From: Lepturacanthus savala
Lineage: Eukaryota; Chordata; Actinopteri; Scombriformes; Trichiuridae
Direction of reading: 5' to 3'
Length of the DNA stretch: 64,000 nt
Assembly: GCA_030544235.1 (NCBI GenBank)
Contig: CM060462.1
Span: 4,787,501-4,851,500, forward strand
Below are positions 32,001 to 40,204 of the stretch, in pieces (within the stretch, counting starts at the first letter, position 1; each line of letters starts with the position of its first letter). The notes under the pieces are model-generated. The model searched no databases and had not been told where the DNA came from. It saw nothing but the letters and a program-made list of their open reading frames with translations. A program made the translations under genes and the position numbers.

Positions 32001-34924
32001 CGGAGAACAGAGCAAACCAAGCGTCAGCGATGCATGCCTCAGCCCAGCAGGAAATGGGAAGGCTTACTCAAGAACTGGAGGCCCAGAAGAAAGAACTGGA
32101 TACCATACAGGAGGCAATTCAGTCCAAGTTCATCCCGCTGACAGCGGCGGAGGAAAAAGAGAACTCCTACAGCGAGCAGGTGAAGGAGTTAACTGTCACA
32201 CTGAGGGAAATGGAAGAGAAGTACAGCATGGAGAAGTCTGCCAGAGAGCGTAGCAAACAGGAGGAAGAGAAAGCCAAAGCCGAGGTTGAATCTGTTCAAC
32301 AGAGACTGAAATCAGAATTGACTCGGATAGCAACGTATGACAAGGAGCTTAAAGTCCTTCATGACTCCATGCAGCAAGCCCAGGCTGACTGCAAGAAAGC
32401 GAGAGAGGCTCAGCAGGAGGAGGCCAAGAGGGTCTGTGCCTTGCAGAAAGAGCTGCAGGAACGTCGCGGGGATCAGGCCACTCTGATGCAACAACAGGCC
32501 ACAGCCAAGGAGGCACTGGAGGCCGAAGTCACCGCGCTCCGAATGGCGCTCCGTGAGGAGGAGGAGAACAACGCCCAGAGGGCCGAGGACGTCTCCGCCC
32601 TGCAGTCCGAGCTGGTTCAAGCCACTCAGGCTCTGGAGGAGCTCCGCTATAAGGAAGACCAAATGAACCGGCTGAACAAGGAGAAGCAGCAGCTGGAGGA
32701 GGAGGCCGCCAGCCTGAGCAACAAGCTGCTGAGCTTAGCCGAGGAGTGCAGGGAGGTCCAGCAGGAGGCAACTCAAGCGAGGGAGGAGGAGAGCAAGGCG
32801 AAGACGGAGATGGAGGCCGTGCAGGAGAAGGGGAGAGCCATCGAGAGGGAGGTCAGGGAGCTGAAGGAGCGATACGACGAGTCCCTGAGCACCATCTGTG
32901 ATCTCCAGAGGAGGATCCAGACATCCGCTCAGCAGACTGAAGCCAAAGACAAGAAGGTAGGAAACACTATAAAAAAATTAGTATTAGCATTATTGATATC
33001 ATTATTATCTATATTATAATTACTGTGTATATCACTATTATTGCTGTGCTCATTCATAGTTAAACTATTTTGGTGTTGGCACAGTGTTGTTTTTTCTAAC
33101 TGAGATAAATAACTTGGTATTAAAATCAAAGTCATAATATAATACACAACACTGATTCACTAATTTGTTTCTTCAAGGTTTGTCTAGTTTTATTGTGTGA
33201 CTGGTAAAGCTTCAGAATATGTTAATAATGTAACTGTGTGTATGTCTCAGATCACAGAGTTGCTGACAGATGTTGAGCGGTTGAAGCAGGCCCTGAATGG
33301 TTTGTCCCAGCTGGCGTACACCAGCAACGCTCCCAATAAGAGACAGACACAGCACATCGACACTCTGCAAGCACAGATCAAGAACCTCCAGCAGCAGCTG
33401 GCTGTGAGTTTATACGTCACTCATTCACCTCTGGATTACACTACACGATATAAACGCATTCCAATATAGGCCATTAGACTGTGCAGTAGAACTCTTTTTG
33501 CCTTTCAGTCTGTTAGTTTTTCATTCTTGTCCTCAAATTAAATTGTAGCTGGAAGCTGCTGTGTAGTAGAATGATCATTTCCAGATGTGGCCAGCTGTAT
33601 TAACCTCAGTTTGTTTCCACTTGTTCAGGATGCTGAGAGGCAACACAGGGAGGTGGTTTCAATTTATCGAACTCATCTTCTGAGTGCAGCACAGGTACGT
33701 TCCTCATTGTCTGCCGTGTGTGTCGTGTCTTGTCGGGGAGGGGGATTCCCCGATGATGTCATTGGCGGAGCTCTGGGATTCCCTCGTTGTGTCCCACCTT
33801 CGTTTGCTCTGATGCTGCAGGTGTTGCTACTTTACCATCATCTGCATCCATCAATACGCTGGCTGAGCATAATAAGTATATTAGGACGAGAGTTTAATAA
33901 TATCAGATCCTGGGAATCCCCACAACGCCTTGCCTGTAAAATATGTAAGGTACCAAAATGACAAAATATGTAACTATGCATCAATGCTCTCGTACTTTTA
34001 ATGCATCACATTCACATTGGTTTGAAAGCCACTAGAGGGCAGTCCAGAGTCACATTTTACTGACATATGGAAGCAAATGTGACTCATGATACAAATTTTA
34101 ATTTTAATTTTAAATTGGAGCTGCATTTTTTGACAAATAAATTCCATACTGCATTTTAATTTTCTGTTTCTGCTCATTCTGTGCCTGAATTAAAATGACA
34201 AAGAGAATTGAGATTTAATTTTCAATTAAGTCACAGAATGAGCGGTCTTGAATAAGAAAATGAAAATGTAGTTTGGAATATTGATTATGCATTTTAGTTA
34301 TGAGTGAAACATGTAGCTTCATTTTGAAAATGAGAAAGCATTTCTGCTAATACATCTTAATTCACAAATTTGACATTTCAAATTGGATTTCGGGACCTTT
34401 TTGTTCATTTTTGTGGAAATGTTTTAAAAACTAAATCTTAAATGTCATTTTCTTCATCATTTTAATTCAGGCACAGAATGAGCAGTCTGGAAAAGGGAAT
34501 ATTCATTATTCATTTTATTTATAGGTCCAAAAACACAGCTCTAATTTGAAACTGAAAAAGGATTTCTGTAATCCATTTTAATTTATGAGTAACATTTGCT
34601 TCCATAGCGACAACAGTGTGATGTTTAATACAATGTTTAATAAAAAGGCACAACCTTTATTATAAAGCATTCTAAAACCAGAATCTCTACTTTGCTAGTG
34701 TTCTGTGGGAGGGTGAACGTAAAACAAGCAGGTGTTTAAAACCCCGGGAAAAACTGTGAACATGATCAAAAGTGCAGAAATGAGCTCACAGTGTTGTAAA
34801 CATGCGACCTCCAGCGTCGCTGAAGCCGTCGTTAACTGTGTTTCTCTTGCAGGGCCACATGGATGAGGACGTCCAAGCTGCCTTGCTGCAGATCATCCGC
34901 ATGAGACAGGAGTTTGTGTGTTAA
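17011..34924 (+). CDS. uaca: uaca gene: UACA/nucling, ankyrin repeats plus coiled coil
   Basis: UACA is a large cytoplasmic and perinuclear scaffold. In mammals it binds APAF1 in the stress-induced apoptosome and restrains NF-kB signalling. The 19-exon model gives about 1,319 residues against 1,416 in human. Residues 14-54 hold the WNKYDDRLMKAVERG segment. Ankyrin repeats follow at about 55-84, 85-117, 118-150, 151-183 and 184-240 (GRTALHDA, GRTPLVLA, TALILGCEYGCKDAVEVLL). From about 258 to 1,290 the protein is highly charged heptad coiled coil. The C terminus (LKQALNGLSQL, EVVSIYRTHLLSAAQGHMDE, ending in FVC) is diagnostic of UACA as opposed to RAI14. All introns are GT-AG and exon lengths sum to a multiple of three. 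The body of the model is secure; exon 1 is tentative. Confidence 0.95.
17421..17551 (+). CDS. uaca: uaca exon 2
   Basis: It encodes DWNKYDDRLMKAVERGEV and onward to LDVEGRS, the conserved start of the ankyrin domain. There are two possible acceptors, TCAG at 17,420 and ACAG at 17,427, and both can be in frame depending on the exon 1 donor. The donor is GTGAGT and the exon ends in phase 2. Confidence 0.93.
18700..19100. promoter_or_regulatory. Candidate intronic enhancer-like block
   Basis: Unique sequence without a coding frame. It contains a dense set of developmental transcription-factor-like cores: AACTAATTACAAAC, CTAATGAATTTAG, GGATTAGCCC (OTX/PITX-type), GAGATAAGCG (GATA-type) and GCGGCCGCC. 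Its texture is that of conserved non-coding DNA; conservation is untested. Confidence 0.22.
20505..20745 (+). repeat. Dispersed MITE-like repeat, copy 1
   Basis: It begins AGTGGTGGAAAGTAACTAAA followed by TTTACTCAAGTACTACACTT and ends around GATAATGCTTCTGTACTTG. I recognise this as a very common teleost non-autonomous repeat. The same words recur at 41,262-41,715 on the same strand and at 37,860-38,055 on the opposite strand. Edges are approximate. Confidence 0.65.
22122..22210 (+). CDS. uaca: uaca exon 3 (ankyrin repeat)
   Basis: The acceptor CTTCCAG is followed by FHLAATRGHLDCLNLLL and HHVDITATDATG, a canonical ankyrin repeat. The donor is GTGAGA. The exon enters in phase 2 and leaves in phase 1. 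Confidence 0.96.
22798..22930 (+). repeat. Dispersed DNA-element fragment
   Basis: Intron 3 contains GGCAGTGATGGGAATAACAG followed by CGTTAAAATAAACGC, later GGCTGTTACCAACACG. I recognise this as the end of a common fish DNA-transposon-derived repeat, usually written 'agtgatgggaataacggcgtta'. Only one end is clear. Confidence 0.5.
23511..23575 (+). CDS. uaca: uaca exon 4 (ankyrin repeat)
   Basis: The acceptor CCCTTTCAG is followed by GKNALHLASRNGHSLCVQKL then LQ, the second full ankyrin repeat. The donor is GTAAAG, phase 0. Confidence 0.96.
24529..24844. mobile_element. Tc1/mariner MITE in uaca intron 4
   Basis: A 316-nt element with inverted ends TACAGCTCTGGAAAATAATA and TTATTTTTTCCAGAGCTGTA, flanked by TA as expected for Tc1/mariner insertion. 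Near the right end, CATCAGAAAAACTGATCATT is a sub-terminal word I associate with this fish family. It has no transposase frame. Confidence 0.8.
25001..25058 (+). CDS. uaca: uaca exon 5 (ankyrin repeat)
   Basis: The acceptor CTCAACAG is followed by HNCPVGNVDLQGRTALHDA, ending one ankyrin repeat and starting the next. The donor is GTGAGA, phase 1. Confidence 0.96.
25183..25253 (+). CDS. uaca: uaca exon 6 (ankyrin repeat)
   Basis: The acceptor CCCTGCAG is followed by MAGCSSSVKLLCDSGVSVNA then SDF. The codon split with exon 5 gives Val in ALHDAV, where the mammalian protein has Ala. The donor is GTGAGA, phase 0. Confidence 0.95.
25582..25688 (+). CDS. uaca: uaca exon 7 (ankyrin repeat)
   Basis: The acceptor GTCTCCAG is followed by DGRTPLVLATQMCHPRICQL, then LLERGADITTRDKQN. 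This is a canonical ankyrin repeat very close to the mammalian one. The donor is GTAAGA, phase 2. Confidence 0.97.
25689..26763 (+). other. uaca intron 7
   Basis: 1.1 kb of AT-rich sequence with no repeat end or coding segment recognised. The open frames near 26,261-26,491 on both strands are chance. Confidence 0.7.
26764..26945 (+). CDS. uaca: uaca exon 8 (last ankyrin repeats)
   Basis: The acceptor TTTTTTAG is followed by TALILGCEYGCKDAVEVLLK, then SGADVKAVDGLGHDAFHYAR. It ends in an LVAIVKSFLDKASR helix that closes the ankyrin domain at about residue 245. The donor is GTAAGA, phase 1. Confidence 0.97.
27616..27653 (+). CDS. uaca: uaca exon 9 (38 nt)
   Basis: The acceptor TGTTACAG is followed by KEAAKIEQWKRQ; the codon shared with exon 8 is Asp. 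It is a very short linker exon that starts the charged helical part. The donor is GTAATT, phase 0. Confidence 0.85.
27764..27820 (+). CDS. uaca: uaca exon 10 (57 nt)
   Basis: The acceptor TCTCCTCAG is followed by HSVERSEAAEANRRDQIIH; the donor is GTAGGT. Phase 0 at both ends, so it could be skipped without losing the frame. Confidence 0.88.
27926..28033 (+). CDS. uaca: uaca exon 11 (coiled-coil start)
   Basis: The acceptor TGTTGTAG is followed by DLERQNETLQESLRKYHQDQ, then RALLEKVNVLQQQLTQ. This is a clear coiled coil matching the family's first heptad block after the ankyrin domain. Phase 0 at both ends; the donor is GTGAGT. Confidence 0.95.
28404..28436 (+). CDS. uaca: uaca exon 12 (33 nt)
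   Basis: The acceptor CACCTGCAG is followed by EKMTVEDTQKE; the donor is GTACTT. This tiny symmetric exon has weak sequence identity but good splice sites and frame. It would be easily missed by automated gene finders. Confidence 0.75.
28958..29050 (+). CDS. uaca: uaca exon 13
   Basis: The acceptor GGATCAG is followed by KEQLKVLLSAKEREDVTRTP, then ETVKVQLRSTL. The LLSAKER word matches the family's LLAAKE-type segment. The donor GTCAGT is a less common but acceptable form. Phase 0 at both ends. Confidence 0.88.
29158..29862. mobile_element. DNA-transposon-like repeat in intron 13
   Basis: The left end reads TTAGGGCTGGGCAATTTGGC and the right end GGATTACCCAGCCCTGAA. They are inverted copies of the 'agggctgggcaat' end that is widespread in fish genomes. 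The 0.7-kb interior has no transposase. The exact borders and superfamily (hAT-like is my guess) are not settled. Confidence 0.5.
30035..30065 (+). CDS. uaca: uaca exon 14 (31 nt)
   Basis: The acceptor CTTCCACAG is followed by GDYSGQSVIK, then one base of a split Gly codon. The donor is GTCAGC. It is a microexon-sized linker supported by frame continuity on both sides. Confidence 0.8.
30177..30226 (+). CDS. uaca: uaca exon 15 (50 nt)
   Basis: The acceptor TTTTAACAG is followed by KENMLVKQAHSLDSDQ. This corresponds to the family's KED-M-L-L-K-Q segment just before the giant exon. The donor is GTGAGC, phase 0. Confidence 0.9.
30434..32956 (+). CDS. uaca: uaca exon 16 (giant coiled-coil exon)
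   Basis: This exon of 2,523 nt (841 codons, residues about 383-1,223) begins after CTCAACAG with MLHNPAVIRSLSRP and ends at EAKDKK before GTAGGA. It is almost entirely Glu/Lys/Gln/Leu heptads. Family landmarks include QELEDALGDVQKRMHDSE, KYEGASAEVGRVRNRLKQSE, VPAEKFDNMK and KKELDTIQEAIQSKFIPL. The open frame extends upstream into the intron to an ATG at 30,356, but the splice acceptor makes 30,434 the real exon start. The several minus-strand frames here are shadows of heptad coding. The exon is shorter than the mammalian counterpart by roughly the length the whole protein lacks. Confidence 0.98.
33251..33403 (+). CDS. uaca: uaca exon 17
   Basis: The acceptor ATGTCTCAG is followed by ITELLTDVERLKQALNGLSQ, then LAYTSNAPNKRQTQHIDTLQ. 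This is the most conserved block of the UACA/RAI14 family and clearly the UACA type. The donor is GTGAGT, phase 0. Confidence 0.98.
33629..33694 (+). CDS. uaca: uaca exon 18
   Basis: The acceptor TTGTTCAG is followed by DAERQHREVVSIYRTHLLSA, then AQ. It corresponds to the family's IYRTHLLSAAQ motif. The donor is GTACGT, phase 0. Confidence 0.98.
34029..34042 (+). promoter_or_regulatory. CTCF-like motif in intron 18
   Basis: CCACTAGAGGGCAG matches the CTCF core at every consensus position. It lies just outside the palindromic element at 34,066-34,606 and points in the same direction as the motif at 8,881. Occupancy is unknown. Confidence 0.4.
34066..34606. mobile_element. Palindromic miniature element in uaca intron 18
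   Basis: The 541-nt element is bounded by 22-nt inverted repeats (34,066-34,087 and 34,585-34,606) that differ at one base and contain TATGGAAGCAAATGT. A second, perfect 29-nt inverted repeat lies inside (34,170-34,198 and 34,457-34,485, core CATTCTGTGCCTGAATT). The interior is AT-rich with repeated 'attttaatttt' words and has no coding frame. It looks like a hairpin-forming non-autonomous element. I vaguely recognise the TGGAAGCAAATGT end from fish genomes but cannot name its family. Confidence 0.75.
34853..34924 (+). CDS. uaca: uaca exon 19 and stop
   Basis: The acceptor TCTCTTGCAG is followed by GHMDEDVQAALLQIIRMRQE, then FVC and TAA at 34,922-34,924. The terminal GHMDEDVQ-ALLQII-MRQ-VC pattern is the UACA C terminus. 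Confidence 0.98.
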   Translation, partial: GHMDEDVQAALLQIIRMRQEFVC

Positions 34925-35028
34925 AGCTTCACCCAACAAAGCACAACGCCACCTGCTGACTCATATTCACCTTCATTCTCACATCCTCCGCTGCAGAGAG
35001 TCCCTGCTGTGGCCCCTGTGGGTGCCCC

Positions 35029-35076
35029 GTGTGTGTGTTTGTGTGTGTGTGAGCGTGTGCGTGCGTGCGTGTGTGT
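35029..35076. repeat. uaca: (GT)n imperfect microsatellite in 3' UTR
   Basis: A GT run interrupted by GAGC and GTGC units, about 105 nt after the uaca stop codon. It would be transcribed as a GU-rich tract near the start of the 3' UTR. Confidence 0.9.
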
Positions 35077-36803
35077 TTTTGTAATTCAGGCGAAATTTCT
35101 CCAAACAAGCCGTGGAAGCTGAAATCCATTTATGTAGTTCAACTGCACTCGACAGCTCACACAAATCTAAACCTGTTTGTTGAGGTTGCAGGTGAATAAC
35201 TGGAGTGTTTAGGGACAATATGTCGTTAGAACTTCAGTTGAAAAACAGGAAATTGAAGCTTTTTTCATTCGTAAGCCACTGGATTAGTTCAACATGTCCT
35301 GCATCAAACTGTGAAATCATTTTGACTTCAAAATCAACGTATTTGCAGGAGTTATTTATTTCATTTTTCGTTGCAATTACATACATTTCTATCCAATCCT
35401 TTAAAATGTATAATGCTTATCTTTTCATTGCTATTAACCCGTTATATACAGTAATGTGGGAATACTTAGACAATGTAAGTCCCCCTGTATAGATAACTCT
35501 CTTTAACACAAAGACCACTTTTCACATTCCCACCCGACAGTCAGCTCTCATACAGGATGTTTGTGTCATGACGTTTGCTGCAATTTGAAGGAGAAGTTCA
35601 CTTCTTTTCAATTTTTTAGATCTGTGTTACTAAAATACTCAGATATCCATGTGGACATTGAGTGAGTTATTGGTCTAGTGTTTTTGTTGTTGGGCCACAG
35701 GGAAGACACAGTAACAAATAATCAAATCTCTATTAGAGTGGACTTGATTTATACATTTTTGCACATAAAATTAGCATAGAATTAAAAGTAGACCCCTAGT
35801 TTGCTCAGAACAGGGTTCATTTAGTTGATGTAAATTCCGACGATACCTACTTCAATATCATATTCGACTAGATTAAGGGGATATTATTGTATTGTACTTT
35901 TTCTAGCAAATATTAGGCATCTATTTTGATTGAAGTATGGAAAGTCAGTACAAAATTCTCAGTACTCGAAACTTCTGCCTAAAACAAAAAAAAAGACTAA
36001 AAAGTAACATTAACTTAATAAAATGTTCATGGAAGAAACTAAAGCTCCTTATCAAAATGACCACTGGTACAGAATGATTGGTTATATAGGGACTAATAAC
36101 TCTTTTAATACATATACGGTGCAGGGGAAAAGAGTGAACTTCTCCTTTAAACCTGAGGTGTTCAGGTCAGCTGTAACTCTTCAGCCAGAGATGTTAGAGT
36201 CATGTCATGACATTGGGCACAGGTACTTCTTCACATCTTCTTCTGGAGGTCCAAACTAGCACACATGCTTACAGAACAATCCAAAATACCAAAGACTTCA
36301 TCCAAATCTAAAGACCTTACTCGCCATTTAGGGAGATGGTAGCTAGTAATGCGTTAGATGTGGGAGAGTTTTCACTTATGTCGCTCACACAAGTAACCGG
36401 CGGTTTTAATGCGACTGTCCGTGGTCGATGCTGGATTTGAGTCATGCTGGTGTGGAGGAGTAGAGATCCCTTGCTGTGTCCTACAGTTTGCAGTGGCTCG
36501 TCGTCCTTTTGTTGAAACCAGAGTGTCCTCTAGTGGAGAGACTTGGCAGGCCAAGTTGATAGAAAGTGTAATAATCAGTGTGGCCCGGGGGTAGGCAGCT
36601 GTTGTTTTTGGAAGCTGCATTGTCTGCATGCGTTTACTTTTAACTCTTAAGGAGAATAGATTAGGTGTAAACTAAACTGAGTTTGAAATATTAATATCTT
36701 TACCTGTAAACCAAATCATTTTAAAGACAGAGAATATCCCGGCTACGGCTTAACTTTATATAAAAACCTGTATTTGCAGCAGTGAGCGTTGCAGCTCTCC
36801 CAG

Positions 36804-36809
36804 AATAAA
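36804..36809 (+). terminator. uaca: Candidate polyadenylation signal 1
   Basis: AATAAA, followed within 30-70 nt by a strongly GU-rich stretch (ACTCTGTGTGCCTC, then GGTGTAGTGTAGTGG). That is the expected arrangement for cleavage at about 36,825-36,835. It would give a 1.9-kb 3' UTR. Confidence 0.4.
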
Positions 36810-37362
36810 GGCTGCGTACCCCTGAGCCAACTCTGTGTGCCTCTTCATGGTGTAGTGTAGTGGTGTTGTGATTGTTGAGCAAGTCTCTTGTTGCCTTTAC
36901 ACTGACATATTTTTCATAGCTTTGTACTACTTTAATTACTACAGTGTGACAATTCTGATATTCAGCAGGTCTGGAAGTAGAACGGCACAAAACACATGTT
37001 CAGGGTAACATTTACTGTAGGAGGGAACGTATCCCTTAAATTATGTTGATGGGCAACCCCCCCCCTTTTTTTTTTTTTGTTATTTGAGACACTCCCACCG
37101 TTGCCTTCAAGCTAACACGCCTCACAAAATAACATTTCTGCTGTTTTTATACTTTGGCCAAATACTCTGTTTACAACAGCTAGAAAACGAAAACCTTCTG
37201 AATTATATGACGTAGACATTTGGGATTAACTCTGATCTTTCTTCTACTGTTAACATAAACTACTAATTAAATCCAGTTAAATCTCTAAATATATACCAAT
37301 CTGTTTGAATGGGTTGTATTCGTTGGCATAGTATTTGTGTTGTGAATCAGTAAAATAAAATC

Positions 37363-37368
37363 AATAAA
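37363..37368 (+). terminator. uaca: Candidate polyadenylation signal 2
   Basis: AATAAA in a doubled context (a second AATAAA at 37,354-37,359), followed by a U/GU-rich element (TTTTTGTTCAGTGTGTTTTG). It would give a 3' UTR of about 2.46 kb. Confidence 0.4.
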
Positions 37369-37859
37369 AGTGCCTAACATAGAAAAACTACATTTTTGTT
37401 CAGTGTGTTTTGTTACCACGGTAACAAACAAACTTCTTTCTGCAACTTCAACTCCAGGATGAAACGACTATCGGGTGTGATCATGACTTTTCCAGGAGTC
37501 TTTAAACTAAAATCCTACATGTTTGTCCCCTTTAAGATGAATGAGAATCACTTTGCTGATCAATAAACTTTCCATTATTATATATTATTAGTATATTTAG
37601 CCATTTTTAGCAATTATTAGCAGGACAACAGATTTTGGCACCAATCAGGATTTAGCGATATTTTAATCAAAGTATGACTGTTGTAAGTTTATTAACGATG
37701 GCTCCTTAAGATGAAACATATTGTTTTTGAGGATTCCAACACAAAATTAATAATAAAAATATGCTGCAACAGACACAATCACATTTAACACACATGCATA
37801 AAGGCTCATTTACACATCGTTCCTATAATATTAACAGAGAAACCTGATTGAACCTGGTA

Positions 37860-38055
37860 AAAACCGGTTCCAAAAGAAGTAAGTTAAAGTAAAGGTTACT
37901 AGTTTCCTATATGAAGCAAAAGTACTTTATTTAAAAGTATTCTTGTACAAGTGGAAGTCCTCAATTCAAAGTGTTACTTGGGTAAAAGTACAGAAATATT
38001 ATCAGCAAAATGTACTTGAAGTTTCAAAAGTAAAAGTACTCGTACATCTCCACAG
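37860..38055 (-). repeat. Dispersed MITE-like repeat, copy 2 (inverted)
   Basis: Words such as AAAAGTACAGAAATATTATC and AGCAAAATGTACTT are the reverse complement of the right part of the repeat at 41,262-41,715. The copy is partial and degraded. Confidence 0.55.
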
Positions 38056-38140
38056 ATGTTCTGCATTTAATTTATTCAATAATGAGACGGATCAAAGGTT
38101 TTTTTTTATTGATTTTAACTTTATTTTTATTTTTAATTTT

Positions 38141-38416
38141 GAATCACAGGTTTTAGTGTTTTATTTAAATTTATAATCTGAGGTTTTAGTGTTTTATTTT
38201 AATTATGAATCAATGGTTTTAGTGTTTTAACTTTTATTTTCATTATGAATCAGAAGTTTTAGTTTTTTATATTAATTTTGAATCAATGGTTTTAGTGTTT
38301 TATTTGATGAATCTGTGGTTTTAGTGTTTTAACTTTTATTTTCATTATGAATCACAGGTTTTCATGTTTTATTTTAATTTTGAATCAATGGTTTTAGTTT
38401 TCTTTAATATTTATTT
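38141..38416. repeat. Minisatellite, eight copies
   Basis: Eight tandem units of 29-40 nt share the core GAATCAnnGGTTTTAGTGTTTTA, with AT-rich tails of varying length. Units 3-4-5 and 6-7-8 match each other better (lengths 40-33-29 and 40-33-35), so the array has a three-unit higher-order period of about 105 nt. It lies in the gap downstream of uaca. Confidence 0.85.
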
Positions 38417-38929
38417 GAATATTTAACCACACAATTTAGTGTTTTAATACAAATCATAAGTCAAAACAGCACTAAATTTAGCTAAATTACAAAAGGTGGT
38501 AAAATGGAGCCGAGCCGAAGGAGTCGACTCTGAAATGATCCAACTCGAGCTGAAATTCCATCATTATTGGACACATCTGATGTTTTCTCCTCACGTTTCC
38601 CTGCGTTAGTGTTAAAATTAATTTAATTATAGCCCTAATTATAATCAAAAATGTGTCCCCTATAGGCAAAGTATAGTGAGTGCCTCTTATCGAGTTAAAA
38701 CATCTCTGATTTTGCTCCGACCTTTGACACGTTTCTTAAAAATCTTCTCATCTTTGTGTTAATTTTATTGTGTTCCACATCGGAGAGCCCTCCATGTCGT
38801 TGTGGGGTTGTTTGCTTATAGAGCGAAAACCGCTGTGAGTGAAATCTGATGAAACCACATCCACAGCAGACATAAAGCAGATCAGCTGAGGTTTTGAGTT
38901 AAAACTTCAACTTTGATTGTTGCTCCTTC

Positions 38930-39310
38930 GCTCATAAATATTTAATGGAACAGGGAATTTGAATCCCAGATTCCAGGAGCAGTCATCCAGTCGTTCGGTG
39001 ATTGTGTACTTTCAGCTCCACGCGCTCCTACTTCCCTTGTGGCTAACTGCTCCGTTCATGTGGTTTCACTTTAAGTACAATCAACCCAGGAATGAGAGCG
39101 AGTAGCTCTTTGGCACACAGCGCTCACTTTTATCTTCCAGACCCGTGCCTCTATTGATTTGCTGTTGCTTTTTTCCCCCTCCCCTCTTCACAAGATTTAT
39201 TTTTCATTAAAGCTCTTTTTAAACGGGGCTGGCGCTGAGATGTTCACCCTCCGCAGAGGTCAAGGCTATTTCGGTTAACTCGGATAAATTCGCACAGTCA
39301 CTGAGCACGG
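38930..39310. promoter_or_regulatory. Candidate non-coding regulatory block
   Basis: A unique block of balanced composition without a coding frame. It carries AATATTTAATGG, CTTTAAGTACAATCAACC (NKX-type CTTAAGTG-like), CTCTATTGATTTGC, TTTCATTAAAGC and GGTTAACTC cores. The look is that of a vertebrate conserved non-coding element; conservation is untested. Confidence 0.22.
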
Positions 39311-39438
39311 GGGGGAAGTACAATGCAGTTGAATTGGGATTTACTTATAGTATAAAAATATATATAATTATTACAAGCTTTGAGCATAACTCCAGGTTTA
39401 TGAGCACAAGCTAATTTTATCCCGCATCCCATCCTCTG

Positions 39439-39440
<2 letters not shown>

Positions 39441-39471
<31 letters not shown>
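39441..39471. repeat. (CA)n microsatellite
   Basis: A perfect CA run of about 15 units. A CTCCTCCTCCTCTCTCCTCC tract lies a little further on, at about 39,558-39,583. Confidence 0.95.
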
Positions 39472-39474
<3 letters not shown>

Positions 39475-39639
39475 CTAATGGATACAAGACTTGTTCTGTG
39501 TTTGATTCCTTTGAAAAAAACAACAAAAAAAAAACTTGCTGGTTTCAAGTGGCAGTCCTCCTCCTCCTCTCTCCTCCTCCTCTTCCGTGGTTTTATGATT
39601 CTCTTTTTTGCGGTCTGCACTGAATAAGCTGTTCTCAGC

Positions 39640-39900
39640 AATTATGGCAAGTACAATTCAATCTGTTGCTCGATCTTCCTTTAATCTCATTTCCAGGGTC
39701 CTAATCAGTCCCATACATCCATTTGCGGCATTCGGTTAACCATCGTAACCCTTTAGCCGGCCACAAAGAATCTCATCTTTATAAAATTCCTCATCCCAAG
39801 AAGGATCACAGACTTTATTTGTGTTGGAATAAGCCCCGGCCGTGCACCACATGCCTCATGTGTGGTAAAATGGCAGAGGAAGCAGGCGGGTGGTTATATA
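39640..39900. promoter_or_regulatory. Candidate non-coding regulatory block
   Basis: Unique sequence with TTTAATCTCATTTCC, GTCCTAATCAGTCCC, GGTTAACCATCG, ACAAAGAATCTCATC and TCATGTGTGGTAAAATGG. The density of factor-like cores and the absence of a frame suggest regulatory rather than coding DNA. Confidence 0.2.
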
Positions 39901-40204
39901 CACATCAGATATAAACGCCCCCACGTCTTCGCTTCCAGTGTTCAGAGCTGTCACGGATGCTGCTATCTCACACAGCAGTTCCGCCACCTCTGGACTGCTA
40001 ACGCTCACTCTTTGACTCTTTGCAGAGACTTTAAAAGCCTCTCGTTGTTTCCTCGGGCCCAGCTTTCATCACTTGAGAGGCTACTGCTCCTCCATCATTT
40101 CCTCTTTAGTTTATTTATTTGCACAGGTAATAAAAGGCAATCAATCCCCTCCTGACATGATTCATTCAACACATATACATTACGTTATTATTGTATATTA
40201 TATA

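Larger units (their letters stand above)
34925..37390 (+). other. uaca: uaca 3' UTR (extent inferred)
   Basis: Non-coding sequence follows the stop and contains the first good polyadenylation signals only after 1.9 and 2.4 kb. Mammalian UACA also has a long 3' UTR, as I recall. Within it are a GT/GC-rich simple repeat at about 35,029-35,076 and otherwise unique AT-rich DNA. The true end cannot be fixed without transcript data. Confidence 0.45.

Noticed and set aside
31328..32771. Minus-strand open frames of 62-149 codons
   Set aside because: They are antisense shadows of the Glu/Lys/Leu-rich coiled-coil exon, which is poor in stops on the opposite strand.
17011..34924. Gene identity as RAI14 (ankycorbin), the paralogue with the same architecture
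   Set aside because: The C-terminal blocks (IYRTHLLSAAQGHMDEDVQ, ending VC), the WNKYDDRLMKA start and the KED-type segment before the giant exon all fit UACA better than RAI14.
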